DNA of 64,000 bases from Billgrantia antri (GCF_019430905.1 NZ_JAHYCA010000007.1:1-64000), one strand, 5' to 3'. Counted from the stretch's first letter, positions 7,861 through 18,091 are shown. Notes: generated by a model from the sequence alone, not told the origin. Made by a program: numbers and translations.

Positions 7861-8616
7861 TCAATCCGCTTCGTGGGGAAGAGATCCATCCAGGTCGCCG
7901 AAGCGATACTGCAGCAGTGACAACGCCACCACTGGCGCGGTTTCGGTACGCAGGATGCGCGGGCCGAGGGAGAGCGGGGAAAAATCGCTGGCCATGGCGG
8001 CCTCGATTTCGCTGGTGGAAAGGCCGCCTTCGGGACCGATCAGCAGGGCCACTGAGGCAGGTGTGTCGTTACGCACGAGCGCGCCTGCGGTACCCGGGTG
8101 CAGCACCAGGCGCAGCGGCTCGCTGCGCTGGCCCAGCCACTCAGCCAGAGGCAAGGGAGGGTGTACGGTGGGTACCACGGCGCGGCCGCACTGTTCGCAG
8201 GCGCTGGCGGCGACCGCCTGCCAATGGTCGAGCTTCTTCGCCTCGCGCTCCCCCTTGAGACGCACGTCACCGTGCTCGGTGTAGAGCGGGGTGATGGCGG
8301 CGACGCCCAGCTCGACGGCCTTCTGGACGGCGTAGTCCATGCGATCGCCCTTGGAGATGGCCTGGCCCAGGTGCACCGGCAGGGGCGATTCACCGCGGCC
8401 CGGCGCGACGGCCTCGATGCGTGCCACGACCTTCTTGCGGCCGGCCTCGACGAGTACCGCTCGGGCCTCCAGGCCGGCGCCGTCGAACAATCGCACCGGC
8501 GCGCCCTCGCCCAGGCGCAGCACCCGAGCCACGTGGCGGGCGGGCCCTTCGGGCAGAACGACATCGCCGCCGACGATGAAGTCGGCGGCGACGTGGATGC
8601 GCGGCCCCGTGGACAC
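7861..8616 (-). CDS. rsmE: 16S rRNA (uracil(1498)-N(3))-methyltransferase
   Basis: 251-residue SPOUT-class methyltransferase. The C-terminal trefoil-knot motifs LLIGPEGGLSTSEI and LGPRILRTETA are clear and define RsmE; the N-terminal PUA-like part contains the usual VLRL segment. It methylates N3 of U1498 in 16S rRNA. The most likely start is GTG at 8616, 12 bases after the secB stop and preceded by AAGGGC. The longer ORF would run back through secB in another frame. Same strand and probably cotranscribed with secB. Confidence 0.93.
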   Translation of the reverse strand: MSTGPRIHVAADFIVGGDVVLPEGPARHVARVLRLGEGAPVRLFDGAGLEARAVLVEAGRKKVVARIEAVAPGRGESPLPVHLGQAISKGDRMDYAVQKAVELGVAAITPLYTEHGDVRLKGEREAKKLDHWQAVAASACEQCGRAVVPTVHPPLPLAEWLGQRSEPLRLVLHPGTAGALVRNDTPASVALLIGPEGGLSTSEIEAAMASDFSPLSLGPRILRTETAPVVALSLLQYRFGDLDGSLPHEAD

Positions 8617-8627
8617 GTATTGTGCCC

Positions 8628-9155
8628 TTACTGGGTGGTCTGCTCGCCCTGTTGCTGGGCCTGCTCGGCCTCGCGCTTCTTCTTCTGGGCGTAGATCGCC
8701 TCGAAGTTGACCGGCGCCAGCATCAGGGGCGGGAAGCCGCCGCGGTTGACCAGGTTGTCGACGCACTCGCGGGCGTAGGGGAACAGCACGTTGGGGCAGA
8801 AGGCGCCCAGGGTGTGCTCAAGCTGCGCGCCCTCGATGCCGCTGATGCGAAACAGGCCGGCCTGTTCGATCTCGGCCAGGAAGGAAGTGGTGCCCTCCTC
8901 GCTGTGGCGCACCTGGGCGGTGACCTTGATCGTCACCTCGTAGAGGTCCTCCCCCACCTTGCTGCTGCTGGTGTTCAGGTCCAGGCCGACCTTGGGCTTG
9001 AACGGCTGCTGGAAGACCGCCGGCGAGTTCGGCGCCTCGAAGGAGATGTCCTTGACGTAGATGCGCTGCACGGCGAACTGCAGCTGCTGCCGGTTCTGCT
9101 GGTCGGCAGCGGCCTGGTTGCCGCCGGCGGCGTTCTGGCTGTTCTCTTCGGCCAT
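8628..9155 (-). CDS. secB: Protein-export chaperone SecB
   Basis: 175 residues with the SecB core: [18 protein letters not shown], then the PKVGLDLNT strand and the C-terminal [20 protein letters not shown] and [10 protein letters not shown] segments. The homotetramer holds secretory proteins unfolded and passes them to SecA. The tail (about 25 residues, Gln/Glu/Lys-rich) and head are longer than in E. coli. It lies downstream of a rhodanese gene, as in enterobacteria (yibN-grxC-secB), but the glutaredoxin gene is absent here. Confidence 0.97.
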   Translation of the reverse strand: MAEENSQNAAGGNQAAADQQNRQQLQFAVQRIYVKDISFEAPNSPAVFQQPFKPKVGLDLNTSSSKVGEDLYEVTIKVTAQVRHSEEGTTSFLAEIEQAGLFRISGIEGAQLEHTLGAFCPNVLFPYARECVDNLVNRGGFPPLMLAPVNFEAIYAQKKKREAEQAQQQGEQTTQ

Positions 9156-9195
9156 GGGAAAGGTTCCTTTTGCGTGCTTGCGTCTTGTGTATTGG

Positions 9196-9618
9196 CTATT
9201 TCTTGACCACCGGCAGACCGTCGGCCTGCCACTGCATCATGCCGCCCTTGAGCTTGTAGACCCGCGAGAAGCCGGCCTTGGCCAGTTTGGCCACGGTGAT
9301 ACCGGAGGCTTGGCCGCTCTTGCAGACCACGATAACCGGCTTGTCCTTGACCTTCTCAAGCTCGCCGACGCGCTCGTCGATGCGGCTTTGGGGAATATTG
9401 CGCGCGCCGGCGATATGGCCGGCCTTGAAATCGCCCGCCTCGCGGGTATCCACGATCACCGCATCTTCGCGGTTGATCAGCTGGGTCGCCTGGCTGGACG
9501 ATACGCCGCTGGAGGCGCTGTTGCGGGCCTCGTAGGCGATCCAGGCGGTCAGCACCAGGAGGAAGGCACCCACCAGGAGCGGGTGATTCTGCACGAATTC
9601 GAACAGCTGATCGATCAT
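9196..9618 (-). CDS. Membrane-anchored rhodanese-like protein (YibN-like)
   Basis: 140 residues. One N-terminal membrane helix ([18 protein letters not shown], about residues 11-28) is followed by a single rhodanese domain. The domain holds [20 protein letters not shown] and the active-site loop [10 protein letters not shown], whose Cys is intact. A sulfur-transfer or redox role at the inner membrane is likely, but the acceptor is unknown. The start MIDQLF was chosen because the longer reading lacks family similarity. It sits 40 bases upstream of secB in the same direction. Confidence 0.88.
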   Translation of the reverse strand: MIDQLFEFVQNHPLLVGAFLLVLTAWIAYEARNSASSGVSSSQATQLINREDAVIVDTREAGDFKAGHIAGARNIPQSRIDERVGELEKVKDKPVIVVCKSGQASGITVAKLAKAGFSRVYKLKGGMMQWQADGLPVVKK

Positions 9619-9937
9619 GGATCCGGCACACTCTTGTTGCGAAATAGCGAGGACAACGATCGGGCAGGACACCCGAAAGGCGAGAGTATACACCATGCGG
9701 TCGCTTCCGCGGCATGACCCGCCGGCCATGCGCCGGGACCATGACGCTCGCCCGACCGTGCGTTATGATGCCGCAAGCCGATTCAAGTCGCGACCCCCGT
9801 CGTCCAGGCGCCTGTCCCGCGCGGCCCGAAATCGATGCCGGTGCTCGCTCCCGCGACATCGCCAGCCAGGCAGGGCGCGGACAGCCTCCCGGACGGCCAA
9901 ACGTCGCGCCCACCACGTTCAAGAGGCCCGCGCTCCC
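9619..9937. promoter_or_regulatory. Divergent intergenic region rhodanese / gpmI with candidate gpmI promoter
   Basis: 319 bases without a supported gene. A plausible sigma-70 promoter for gpmI lies at 9741-9769: -35 ATGACG, a 17-base spacer and -10 TATGAT. It predicts a leader of about 160 bases. A GTATAC palindrome near 9686-9691 could provide a -10 for the opposite strand, but no matching -35 is visible. Nothing else recognisable. Confidence 0.4.
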
Positions 9938-11506
9938 ATGACGACTCAGACCGTCCCTCGCCCCGTTGCCCTGATCATCCTCGATGGCTATGGCCACAAC
10001 CCCGACCCTACCGATAATGCCGTGGCCGCCGCACGCACGCCCAACATGGACCGGCTGTGGCAGGAGCGTCCCCATGCGCTGCTGCATACCGACGGCAAGT
10101 ACGTCGGCCTGCCCGAGGGGCAAATGGGCAATTCCGAAGTCGGCCACATGAACCTGGGGGCGGGCCGCGTGGTGTATCAGGAGCTCACCCGTATCTCCAA
10201 GGCGATCGAGGATGGCGACCTCGACACCATCGCCGAGCTGACCGATGCCATCGACGCCGCCGTGAGCGCGGGCCGTGCCGTACATCTGTTCGGCCTGCTG
10301 TCGCCGGGCGGCGTGCACAGCCACGAGGACCACATCCTGGCCATGGCCGAGCTGGCCGCCCGGCGCGGCGCCCAGCGCATCTACGTACACGGTTTCCTCG
10401 ACGGGCGAGACACCGCGCCGCGTAGCGCCCTGGCCTCCCTCGAGCGCACCAACGCCCGCCTCGCAGAGCTGGTCGGCGCCGACAACGGCTGCGTCGCCTC
10501 GATCATCGGCCGCTACTTCGCCATGGATCGCGACAACCGCTGGGACCGCGTCGAGAAGGCCTACCGGCTGCTCACCGAAGGCGTCGGCGAGTTCGAGGCC
10601 AGCAGTGCCGAAGAGGGCCTGCGCGCCGCCTACGAGCGCGGCGAGAACGACGAATTCGTCAGCGCCACCGTGGTACGCAACGGCGAGGGGCCGGCGACCA
10701 TCGGCGACGGCGACGCTGCCATCTTCATGAACTTCCGCGCCGACCGTGCTCGTGAGCTGACCCGCGCCTTTGTCGAGGAGGGTTTCAGCGGCTTCGAGCG
10801 CCGCGTACGTCCGGCGCTCGCCGGAGGCAGCCTGGTCACCCTGACCCAGTACGCCGCCGACATCCCCGCCCCGGCCGCCTTCCCGCCCGCCGACCTGAAC
10901 GACACCTTGGGCGAAGTCATGGAGCAACGCGGCCTGACCCAGCTGCGTATCGCCGAGACCGAGAAGTACGCTCACGTGACCTTCTTCTTCTCGGGTGGCC
11001 GCGAGGCCGAGTTCGAGGGTGAGACCCGCGTGCTGGTGCCCTCGCCCCAAGACGTCAAGACCTACGACGAGAAGCCCGAGATGAGTGCCGTGGAGGTGAC
11101 CGACCGCCTGGTGGAGGCGATCGACTCGGGCCATTACGATCTGATCGTGTGCAACTATGCCAACGGCGACATGGTCGGACATAGCGGCGACTTCGACGCC
11201 GCGGTCAAGGCCATCGAGGCGGTAGACGCCTGCGTCGGCCGCGTGGTAGAGGCGATCCAGCGTGCCGGGGGCGCCTGCCTGATCACCGCCGATCATGGCA
11301 ACGCCGAGCAGATGGTCAACCCCGACACCGGCGTGGCCCAGACCGCCCACACCACCTTCGAGGTGCCGCTGATCTACGTTGGCCCTCGCTCGGTGAAGCT
11401 GCTCGACGATGGCCGCCTGTGCGACATCGCGCCGACCCTGCTGACCATGATGGAGCAGCCGATTCCCGAGGAAATGACCGGCCGGGTGCTGATAGAACCG
11501 GCTTGA
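9938..11506 (+). CDS. gpmI: 2,3-bisphosphoglycerate-independent phosphoglycerate mutase
   Basis: 522 residues, close to the family norm. Alkaline-phosphatase-fold metal motifs are [10 protein letters not shown] near the start and [11 protein letters not shown] near the end. The phosphoserine nucleophile is Ser66 in [16 protein letters not shown]. It interconverts 3- and 2-phosphoglycerate in glycolysis and gluconeogenesis, using Mn. The start [10 protein letters not shown] follows an AAGAGG site; the ORF is open for 107 codons upstream, but that stretch is not family-like. It is the first of a gpmI-envC-ctpA set in one direction. Confidence 0.97.
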   Translation: MTTQTVPRPVALIILDGYGHNPDPTDNAVAAARTPNMDRLWQERPHALLHTDGKYVGLPEGQMGNSEVGHMNLGAGRVVYQELTRISKAIEDGDLDTIAELTDAIDAAVSAGRAVHLFGLLSPGGVHSHEDHILAMAELAARRGAQRIYVHGFLDGRDTAPRSALASLERTNARLAELVGADNGCVASIIGRYFAMDRDNRWDRVEKAYRLLTEGVGEFEASSAEEGLRAAYERGENDEFVSATVVRNGEGPATIGDGDAAIFMNFRADRARELTRAFVEEGFSGFERRVRPALAGGSLVTLTQYAADIPAPAAFPPADLNDTLGEVMEQRGLTQLRIAETEKYAHVTFFFSGGREAEFEGETRVLVPSPQDVKTYDEKPEMSAVEVTDRLVEAIDSGHYDLIVCNYANGDMVGHSGDFDAAVKAIEAVDACVGRVVEAIQRAGGACLITADHGNAEQMVNPDTGVAQTAHTTFEVPLIYVGPRSVKLLDDGRLCDIAPTLLTMMEQPIPEEMTGRVLIEPA

Positions 11507-11531
11507 CCAGCGCTTGCGAGCCCATGCAACC

Positions 11532-12695
11532 ATGAGTCGGACCCGGTGGCGACACCCACTGAGAGCCCTGTTGGTGACTCTCGCCATGCTGCCGGGGCTG
11601 ATCGGAGCCAGTGCGCAGGCCCAGCCCAGCGAGCGGGAGGCCCGCGAGCGACTCGATGCCATCGGCAGCGAGATCCAGGCGCTCAATCATCGTCTTGGCC
11701 AGACGCGGCAGGCCCAGGACGAGGCCTCCCGAGCGCTGCGTGAGGTCGAGACCGCCCTGGCCGAAACCCACCGCCGGCTGGACGCTATCCAGGCCGATCG
11801 TCGCCGCCTGGCCGATGAGATGGCTGCCCTCGACGCCGCCCGCGACGCGCTGCAGGCTGAACGGGCCGAACAGGTCGAGGCGCTCAACGTGCAACTGGAT
11901 GCGCTCTATCGCCTGGGCCTCACCCCGCAGCTCAAGCTGCTGCTCAATCAGGACGACCCGGCCCGGCTCGATCGGCTGCAGACCTATCTCAACCACCTGG
12001 CCCGCGCCCGTAACGCGCGGCTCGACGAGATCGCCCGCCTCGACGCCGAGCTGGCCGAGAATCGCCGCGAGCAGCGGCACCGCGGCGAGCGGCTGGACGG
12101 TCTGGCCGAGGAACTCGGCGAGCGCAGCAGCGAGCTGGCTGAGCGTATGGCCGAGCGCGAGCGCCTGGTGGCGGAGCTGGACGCACGCTACAGCGACGAG
12201 CAGTCGCGGCTGGCGCGTCTCGATCAGGACCGCAGCGAAGCGGAACGGGTTCTCGAGCGGGTACGCGAGGAACTAGCCCGGCTGGAGCGCCCACCGCCCT
12301 CCACCGCCATCGAACGCACCCGGGGCGACCTGCCCTGGCCGGTTCAGGGCAATGTCACCGCGGGTTACCAGCGCGGCGACGGCGTGCACTACAACGGCAT
12401 GCTGATCGAGGCCCGTGCGGGAACCCCCGTCGAGGCAGTACACGCCGGGCGAGTGGTGTTTTCCGACTGGATGCGTGGTTTCGGCAACCTGTTGATCATC
12501 GACCATGGCGACAACATCATGACCCTCTATGCCCATTTGCAGCATTTCGGCGTCGAGGTCGGCCAGGCCGTCTCGCGCGGTGAGGTCATCGCCATGGTCG
12601 GCAACAGCGGCGGTCACGGCACGCCGGCACTCTACTTCGAAGTTCGCCGCAACGGCGACCCCATCGACCCTCAGGCATGGATCGCACGAAGATGA
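11532..12695 (+). CDS. envC: EnvC-like murein hydrolase activator (degenerate LytM)
   Basis: 387 residues: signal peptide (cleavage after ASAQA, about residue 34), a long coiled coil (about 38-250, rich in RLD/LAEE heptads) and a C-terminal M23/LytM domain (about 270-387). The domain keeps the fold (GNVTAGYQRGDGVHYNGML, YAHLQHFGVEVG), but the Zn ligands of active LytM enzymes are replaced: the first H-x3-D is lost and HxH reads LYFEV. This fits an EnvC-type activator of septal amidases, not a hydrolase. The gene starts 25 bases after gpmI. The start lacks a strong ribosome site; an ATG six codons upstream is possible. Confidence 0.88.
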   Translation: MSRTRWRHPLRALLVTLAMLPGLIGASAQAQPSEREARERLDAIGSEIQALNHRLGQTRQAQDEASRALREVETALAETHRRLDAIQADRRRLADEMAALDAARDALQAERAEQVEALNVQLDALYRLGLTPQLKLLLNQDDPARLDRLQTYLNHLARARNARLDEIARLDAELAENRREQRHRGERLDGLAEELGERSSELAERMAERERLVAELDARYSDEQSRLARLDQDRSEAERVLERVREELARLERPPPSTAIERTRGDLPWPVQGNVTAGYQRGDGVHYNGMLIEARAGTPVEAVHAGRVVFSDWMRGFGNLLIIDHGDNIMTLYAHLQHFGVEVGQAVSRGEVIAMVGNSGGHGTPALYFEVRRNGDPIDPQAWIARR

Positions 12696-12766
12696 CAAGA
12701 GAGATTTCACAAGCCCCAGGCCACGGGATATGCTGGACAGCCTCGCCTCGAAACCGCGGAGTTCGC

Positions 12767-14071
12767 ATGTCCTCACGCCTTGTCCGCCTCCTGCCCGCAC
12801 CACGACGCCTGCTGGCGGCGCTGCTGCCGATGACGCTGTTGGCCCTGCCCCTCATGCCCGTCCCCGCCGATGCGCAGGACGAGCCGGCGGTGAACGAGCT
12901 ACCGCTGGAGGACATCCAGACCTTCGCCGAAGTGTTCGAGCGCATCAAGCGCGCCTACGTGGAGGAGGTCGACGACAGCACCCTGCTGCGCAACGCCATG
13001 CGCGGCATGCTCAGCGAACTCGACCCGCACTCCGCCTATCTCGACAGCGAGGAATTCCAGAGCCTGCGCGAGTCCACCGAGGGGGAATTCGGCGGCATCG
13101 GCATCGAGGTGGGCCTCGAGGAGGGCCGCCTGACCGTCATCACGCCGATCGACGATACCCCGGCATCGCGCGCCGGGGTGCAGGCGCGCGACATCATTCT
13201 GGCGATCGACGACACCCCCACCGAGCGACTCTCGCTGCAGGAGGCGGTGACGCTGATGCGTGGCGAGCCGGGCAGCGAGATCCACCTGACCCTCCAGCGC
13301 AGCGGCGTGGAGGCCCCCGTCGAGGTCACTCTTACGCGGGAGATCATCCGCACCGAGAGCGTGCGCAGCGAATTGCTGGAACCGGGCTACGGTTACCTGC
13401 GGGTGAGCCAGTTCCAGAACCGCACCGGCGACCAGGTCAACGACGCCATCCGCCAGCTGGAGCGCAACGCACCGCTGCAGGGCCTGATTCTCGATCTGCG
13501 CAACAATCCCGGCGGCGTTCTGCAGGCTGCCGTTGCGGTGGCCGATGCCTTCCTCGACAGCGGCCTGGTGGTCTACACCGAAGGGCGCCTGCCGGACACC
13601 GAGATGCGCTTCTCCGCCAGTCGCGAGACGGCAGCGCCCGACGTGCCGCTGGTGGTCCTGATCAACGGCGGCAGTGCTTCCGCCGCGGAGATCGTCGCCG
13701 GTGCGCTGCAGGACCAGCGCCGCGGTGTGATCATGGGCACCGAGAGCTTCGGCAAGGGGTCGGTGCAGCAGGTCCTGCCTCTGGGCAACGGCGAGGGCCT
13801 GAAGCTGACCACCGCGCTCTACTACACGCCCAACGGGCGCTCGATCCAGGCCCTGGGCATCGAGCCCGATGTGACCGTGGTACGCGGCCGTATCGAGGTG
13901 ACCGAGAGCAGCCGACAGCTGCGCGAGGCCGACCTGGAAGGGCATCTGCGCTCGAGCGGCGAGCCGCGTACCTCCAGTGAAAGGTCCGCCCGACTGCGCG
14001 AGGACTACCAGCTCGGCGAGGCACTCAACCTGCTCAAGGCACTGAACGTGCTGGAACGTCGCCAGGGTTAA
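12767..14071 (+). CDS. ctpA: C-terminal processing peptidase (S41 family)
   Basis: 434 residues. A signal peptide ends near PADAQ (about 37). An S41 N-terminal helical domain follows, then a PDZ domain (about 110-190, GIGIEVG...ILAIDDTPTERLS). The tail-protease core has Ser303 in GGSASAAEI and Lys330 in SFGKGSVQ as the Ser/Lys dyad. Such periplasmic proteases trim murein hydrolases and other envelope proteins, which fits the envC neighbour. GGAG before the ATG supports the start at MSSRLVRLL. The 30 extra codons upstream overlap the end of envC. Confidence 0.93.
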   Translation: MSSRLVRLLPAPRRLLAALLPMTLLALPLMPVPADAQDEPAVNELPLEDIQTFAEVFERIKRAYVEEVDDSTLLRNAMRGMLSELDPHSAYLDSEEFQSLRESTEGEFGGIGIEVGLEEGRLTVITPIDDTPASRAGVQARDIILAIDDTPTERLSLQEAVTLMRGEPGSEIHLTLQRSGVEAPVEVTLTREIIRTESVRSELLEPGYGYLRVSQFQNRTGDQVNDAIRQLERNAPLQGLILDLRNNPGGVLQAAVAVADAFLDSGLVVYTEGRLPDTEMRFSASRETAAPDVPLVVLINGGSASAAEIVAGALQDQRRGVIMGTESFGKGSVQQVLPLGNGEGLKLTTALYYTPNGRSIQALGIEPDVTVVRGRIEVTESSRQLREADLEGHLRSSGEPRTSSERSARLREDYQLGEALNLLKALNVLERRQG

Positions 14072-14080
14072 GGCATGGCG

Positions 14081-14109
14081 TGTTCCGGCCCTCAACCCGG
14101 GCCGGGACA
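14081..14109. terminator. Hairpin between convergent ctpA and ubiI
   Basis: Inverted repeat TGTTCCGGCCC / GGGCCGGGACA with one G-T pair and a 7-base loop, in the 42-base gap between the two stop codons. No T-run on either side, so a weak or Rho-assisted bidirectional terminator is the best reading. Confidence 0.5.
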
Positions 14110-14113
14110 CATC

Positions 14114-15361
14114 TCAGCGACAGGAGGCCGGCAGGCGGCCGCGCTCGCCAACCGCTTGGCGCATCAGCAGTCGCTTGACCGGCGCCAGCCGGTCGACGCC
14201 GGCAAGACCCAGGTTGCGCGTCAGGGTAGCCAAAGGGTGGCGCGTGCCGAACAGCAAGCGGAAACCATCCATCAGCGCCAGCATCGCCGCGTTGTCACCG
14301 CGGCGCCGGCGCGCGTAGCGCTCGAGCATGCGTGGCTCGCCCAGACCGATGCCACGGCGCCGCGCCTCGAGAAGCTCTTCTGCCAGTACCGCCACGTCCA
14401 TCAGCCCCAGGTTGACGCCTTGACCGGCCAGCGGGTGGATACTGTGGGCTGCATCGCCCACCAGGGCAAAGCCCGGCTGCACGTAGTGCTCGGCATGGCG
14501 CTGGGCCAGCGGCACCGCCAAGGCCCGGTCGACGACCTCGACCGCCCCCAGGCGGGCTTCGAAGGCGGCTTCCAGTTCGCGGCTCAATGCTGCAGGGACC
14601 AGGGCCGTCAACCGCTCGGCCTCTGCGGGCGTGGTCGACCAGACGATCGAACAGTAGCGCTCGTCCCCCTCCACCGTCAGCGGCAGGAACGCCAGTGGGC
14701 CGGTGGCGAGGAAGACCTGGCGCGCTACGCCGCCGTGCCCGTGCTCGGTACGCACAGTGGTCACCACGGCCACGTGGCCGGTGTCTCGCTCCTTCACCTT
14801 GATGCCGGCCAGCTCGCGCAGCGGCGAGCGTGCGCCATCGGCTGCCACCACCAGCGGTGCCGACAGCCGGCGGCCATCCTCGAGCACCACGGCGCGCCCC
14901 GCCTTCTCCACGTCCAGGCCAATCACCCGTGCGCTCAGATGCACGGCGACCGAGGGCAATTCGGCCAGGCGCCTCTCGAGGGCGGCCAGGATCACGTCGT
15001 TCTCGACGATATGGCCGAGCATCGGCACCCCGGCCTGCTCCGCCGAGAAGTTTACTTCACCACTGCCTTCACCGTCCCAGACCTGCATGAAGCGGTAGGG
15101 CGTCACCCGGCGCGCCGCCATCCACGGCCAGGCCTCCAAGCCGTCGAGCAGACGCTGGGAAACCGGCGTCAGGGCGCTGACGCGCATCGCTGGCGGACCT
15201 CTTCCCACGTCGTCGGCCGCCAGCGGCGCGGGACGCGGGTCGAGCAGAGCCACGGCGACCCCGGCCCGGCCCAGCAGAGCTGCCAGCGCAGCGCCCACCA
15301 TGCCACCGCCCACCACGATGACCTCGTATTGCGTTGTCGGCTGCTTGGCCGTGTTCGTCAT
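14114..15361 (-). CDS. ubiI: Ubiquinone-biosynthesis FAD hydroxylase (UbiI/VisC type)
   Basis: 415-residue flavoprotein monooxygenase. The dinucleotide fold VIVVGGGMVGAALA is at residues 14-27 and the second FAD motif GDAAHSIHPLAGQGVNLGL is near residue 285. It belongs to the UbiH/UbiF/COQ6 family, which hydroxylates the benzoquinone ring in ubiquinone synthesis. It is downstream of ubiH in the conserved order ygfB-pepP-ubiH-ubiI, which points to the C5 hydroxylase UbiI. Sequence alone does not separate UbiI from other paralogues. Confidence 0.88.
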   Translation of the reverse strand: MTNTAKQPTTQYEVIVVGGGMVGAALAALLGRAGVAVALLDPRPAPLAADDVGRGPPAMRVSALTPVSQRLLDGLEAWPWMAARRVTPYRFMQVWDGEGSGEVNFSAEQAGVPMLGHIVENDVILAALERRLAELPSVAVHLSARVIGLDVEKAGRAVVLEDGRRLSAPLVVAADGARSPLRELAGIKVKERDTGHVAVVTTVRTEHGHGGVARQVFLATGPLAFLPLTVEGDERYCSIVWSTTPAEAERLTALVPAALSRELEAAFEARLGAVEVVDRALAVPLAQRHAEHYVQPGFALVGDAAHSIHPLAGQGVNLGLMDVAVLAEELLEARRRGIGLGEPRMLERYARRRRGDNAAMLALMDGFRLLFGTRHPLATLTRNLGLAGVDRLAPVKRLLMRQAVGERGRLPASCR

Positions 15362-15425
15362 GCGTCACTCTCTCGCTCTCGGCCACCCGCAGGCGGCGGG
15401 TTCGGCCTGTGGTCCCGACGCTGCC

Positions 15426-16637
15426 TCAACGTTCCAGCCCCATGGCCCGGCGTGCCAGGCCGCGGCGCAGCGGACCCAGCAGGTTGAGCCCCACCAGTCC
15501 CGCCGCTCGGGCATGCGCCAGCAGGCCGTTGTCGATGCCGAACAGTCGCACCAGGCCGTCGCTGAAGCGAATCACCTGATGCCGGTCGACGATGCGCCTG
15601 GCCTCGAAGTCGCGCAGCGTCAGCATACCGCCGAGCGGCTCGCCGCCGGTCAGCGCCAGCTCCAGTGCGGCCGCCAGGTCGGTCACGCCGCGCAGCGCCA
15701 GATTGAAGCCCTGGCCGGCGACGGGATGCAGCGAATGGGCAGCGTTTCCCAGCACCGCCAGCCCCGGCCGGATGGTTTCCCGGGCGGTGACCAGTGTCAG
15801 CGGATAGGCATGGCGACTGCCGATGCGACGGAAGCGACCCGCACGATCGCCAAAGGCTTGCTGCAATTCGGCCAGGAAGTCACCGTCGCCCAGCTCCAGG
15901 CGGGGCTTCTCGCGCCCTGCGGGGTGGGTCCAGACCAGCGCCATCTGCTGTCCCGGCAGCGGCAGCAGCGCAATCGGCCCCTCGCGAGTGAAGCGCTCGT
16001 AGGCGACACCGTCGTGGGGCCGACTCATCTCGACATTGGCTATCAAGGCCACCTGATCGTAGGGCGCCGCGTCACTGGCGATGCCCAACTGCTCCTTGAG
16101 CCCCGAGCGGCCGCCGTCGGCCAGCACCGTCAGTCCGGCCCGCAGCGTACAGCCATCGGAGAGGGCGAGTCGATAGCCTTCTGCCTCGGGGGTGATCGCC
16201 TCGACGCTGGCGGGGCAGTGCCAATCGATGGGCAGTTCGGTCAGGCGTCGGTGCATGACGCGCCCCATCCAGGCGTTAGGGACGACGTAGCCCAGCGCCG
16301 GCTGGCCGAGCTCGGCGGCGGTAAGCCGGGTCACGCCCAGCCGGCCTCTCTCGCTGACGTGAATGAGCTGGATGGCTGCCGCCTGCTCGGCCATCGCCGA
16401 CCACAGTCCCATGGCACGAAAGCGCTCCGCCGAGCCTTGGGCGATGGCACTGGAGCGGGCATCGAAGCTGGGCTGCCAGGGCGCCGCCACGCTGTCGAGG
16501 ACAGGCGCGGCCTCGATCACTGCCACCGACAGGCCATGACGCTCGATCAGCGGCGCCAGGGCACAGCCCAGGCTGGCCCCCACCAGACCGCCGCCGACGA
16601 TGGCGATGTCGACTTGGCGGCTAACAGGTGTCTGCAT
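15426..16637 (-). CDS. ubiH: 2-octaprenyl-6-methoxyphenyl hydroxylase (UbiH)
   Basis: 403 residues with the N-terminal FAD motif IAIVGGGLVGASLGCAL, the DARSSAIAQGS segment characteristic of UbiH, and GNAAHSLHPVAGQGFNLALR (note Asn for Asp in the GD motif). It catalyses a ring hydroxylation in ubiquinone synthesis. It lies between pepP and ubiI as in E. coli. Leader sequence before the ATG is AT-rich and carries AGTGTAAAT twice, 14 bases apart (16657-16665 and 16671-16679), so an internal promoter in the pepP-ubiH gap is possible. Confidence 0.9.
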   Translation of the reverse strand: MQTPVSRQVDIAIVGGGLVGASLGCALAPLIERHGLSVAVIEAAPVLDSVAAPWQPSFDARSSAIAQGSAERFRAMGLWSAMAEQAAAIQLIHVSERGRLGVTRLTAAELGQPALGYVVPNAWMGRVMHRRLTELPIDWHCPASVEAITPEAEGYRLALSDGCTLRAGLTVLADGGRSGLKEQLGIASDAAPYDQVALIANVEMSRPHDGVAYERFTREGPIALLPLPGQQMALVWTHPAGREKPRLELGDGDFLAELQQAFGDRAGRFRRIGSRHAYPLTLVTARETIRPGLAVLGNAAHSLHPVAGQGFNLALRGVTDLAAALELALTGGEPLGGMLTLRDFEARRIVDRHQVIRFSDGLVRLFGIDNGLLAHARAAGLVGLNLLGPLRRGLARRAMGLER

Positions 16638-16713
16638 GGCGAGAGCCTATGCTATGAGTGTAAATAATGTAGTGTAAATTACGTAATAACATGGAAAGCC
16701 GATGCCTCAGTGG

Positions 16714-18054
16714 TTACTTGCTGGCCAACAGGGTCTCGATATCTGCCACTCGCTTGGGCACATCGGCAGTCAGCACCTCATGCCCCTCGGCGGTTACCGC
16801 CACGTCATCCTCGATGCGAATACCGATACCGCGAAACTCGGGAGCGATGTCATCGTCGATCGGGATATACAGGCCGGGCTCCACCGTAAGCACCATGCCC
16901 GGCGCCAGCGGGCGTGGCGCTCCCTCGCGGCGATACTCGCCCACGTCGTGCACATCGAGTCCCAGCCAGTGCGAGGTCGAGTGCAGGTAGAAGCGCTTGT
17001 AGCTCTCATCCTCGATGCGCGCCTCGACCTCGCCTTGCAGCAGCCCCAGATGGATCAAGCCGACAGTGAGATCGCGCACCACGCCGTCATGGATTTCGGC
17101 CAGCGTGGCCCCGGGACGAACCGCCGCCACGGCACGCTCCTGAGCCGCCAGCACCACCTCGTAGAGCGCACGCTGGGCGTCGCTGAAGCGGCCACCGACG
17201 GGAAAAGTGCGGGTGATGTCTCCGGCATACAGCTCGAACTCGGCCCCGGCATCGATCAACACCAGCTCGCCCTCGCGTAACGGCTTGTTATTCTCGATGT
17301 AGTGCAGCACACAAGCATTGGCGCCGCCACCCACGATGCTGGCGTAGGCCGGCCCGCTGCCGCCGTGCCAGCGAAACTCGTGCTCGAGCTCCGCCTGCAG
17401 GTGAAATTCGGCCAGACCGGGTCGGGAGACACGCATCGCGCGCCGGTGCGCCAGCGCCGAGATCCGTGCCGCATGGCGCATCAGGGCGAGCTCGCCGTCA
17501 CTCTTGAACAGTCGCTGCTCGTGCAGCAGCGGTGCCAGGTCGGCATAGCTGCGCGGCGGACGAGCCCCGCGCCGCACCCGCGCCGCCAAGCGCCCCCTCA
17601 CATCATCGGCCAGCGCCATGGCCTCGACATCGTCGAGCATCAGATAGAGCGTCGTGCGCCCATCGAGCAGCGCCTCCAGGCGTGCGTCGCGCTCGCCGTT
17701 CTCGTAGGCCTGATCGACGCCATGCTCGCGCACGGCCCCCTCGGCCCCCAGACGTATGCCGGTCCAGGCCTCCAGGCTCGGGTCGCGCTCCTGGCAGAAC
17801 AGCACGCTCTCGCCTTCGATACGCCCCGGCAACAGCAGCAGCAGGGCGTCGGGCTCGGGAAAGCCAGTCAAATAGTGGAAGTCACTGTTCTGGCGGAAGG
17901 GGTAGTCGCTGTCGCGAGAGCGGGTGACGAGCCCGGCTCCGGGCAGCAGCACGGCGCTGTCCGGCGGCAACTGCCGCATCAGCGCCGCCCGGCGGGCACG
18001 GTATTCCTCATTGCCGATTGGCACAGGCCGGGGGAGGGGATCGGGTAGCATCAT
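16714..18054 (-). CDS. pepP: Xaa-Pro aminopeptidase
   Basis: 446 residues. The N-terminal creatinase-like domain covers about 1-175 and a pita-bread metallopeptidase domain follows. Mn ligands can be read in order: LIDAGAE (Asp), YAGDITRTFP (Asp), STSHWLGLDVHDVG (His), TVEPGLYI (Glu) and IGIRIEDD (Glu). It removes N-terminal residues preceding proline. AAGGAG precedes two consecutive ATG codons (18054 and 18051); the second has better spacing. It lies 37 bases after ygfB, same strand, in the ygfB-pepP-ubiH-ubiI operon. Confidence 0.95.
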   Translation of the reverse strand: MMLPDPLPRPVPIGNEEYRARRAALMRQLPPDSAVLLPGAGLVTRSRDSDYPFRQNSDFHYLTGFPEPDALLLLLPGRIEGESVLFCQERDPSLEAWTGIRLGAEGAVREHGVDQAYENGERDARLEALLDGRTTLYLMLDDVEAMALADDVRGRLAARVRRGARPPRSYADLAPLLHEQRLFKSDGELALMRHAARISALAHRRAMRVSRPGLAEFHLQAELEHEFRWHGGSGPAYASIVGGGANACVLHYIENNKPLREGELVLIDAGAEFELYAGDITRTFPVGGRFSDAQRALYEVVLAAQERAVAAVRPGATLAEIHDGVVRDLTVGLIHLGLLQGEVEARIEDESYKRFYLHSTSHWLGLDVHDVGEYRREGAPRPLAPGMVLTVEPGLYIPIDDDIAPEFRGIGIRIEDDVAVTAEGHEVLTADVPKRVADIETLLASK

Positions 18055-18091
18055 GGCTCCTTGCGAGCTAAGGAAAAGGAAAATGCGGGCA

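Noticed and set aside
9356..11686. 776-codon minus-strand ORF across gpmI
   Set aside because: Antisense shadow produced by GC-rich codon bias; gpmI on the plus strand is certain.
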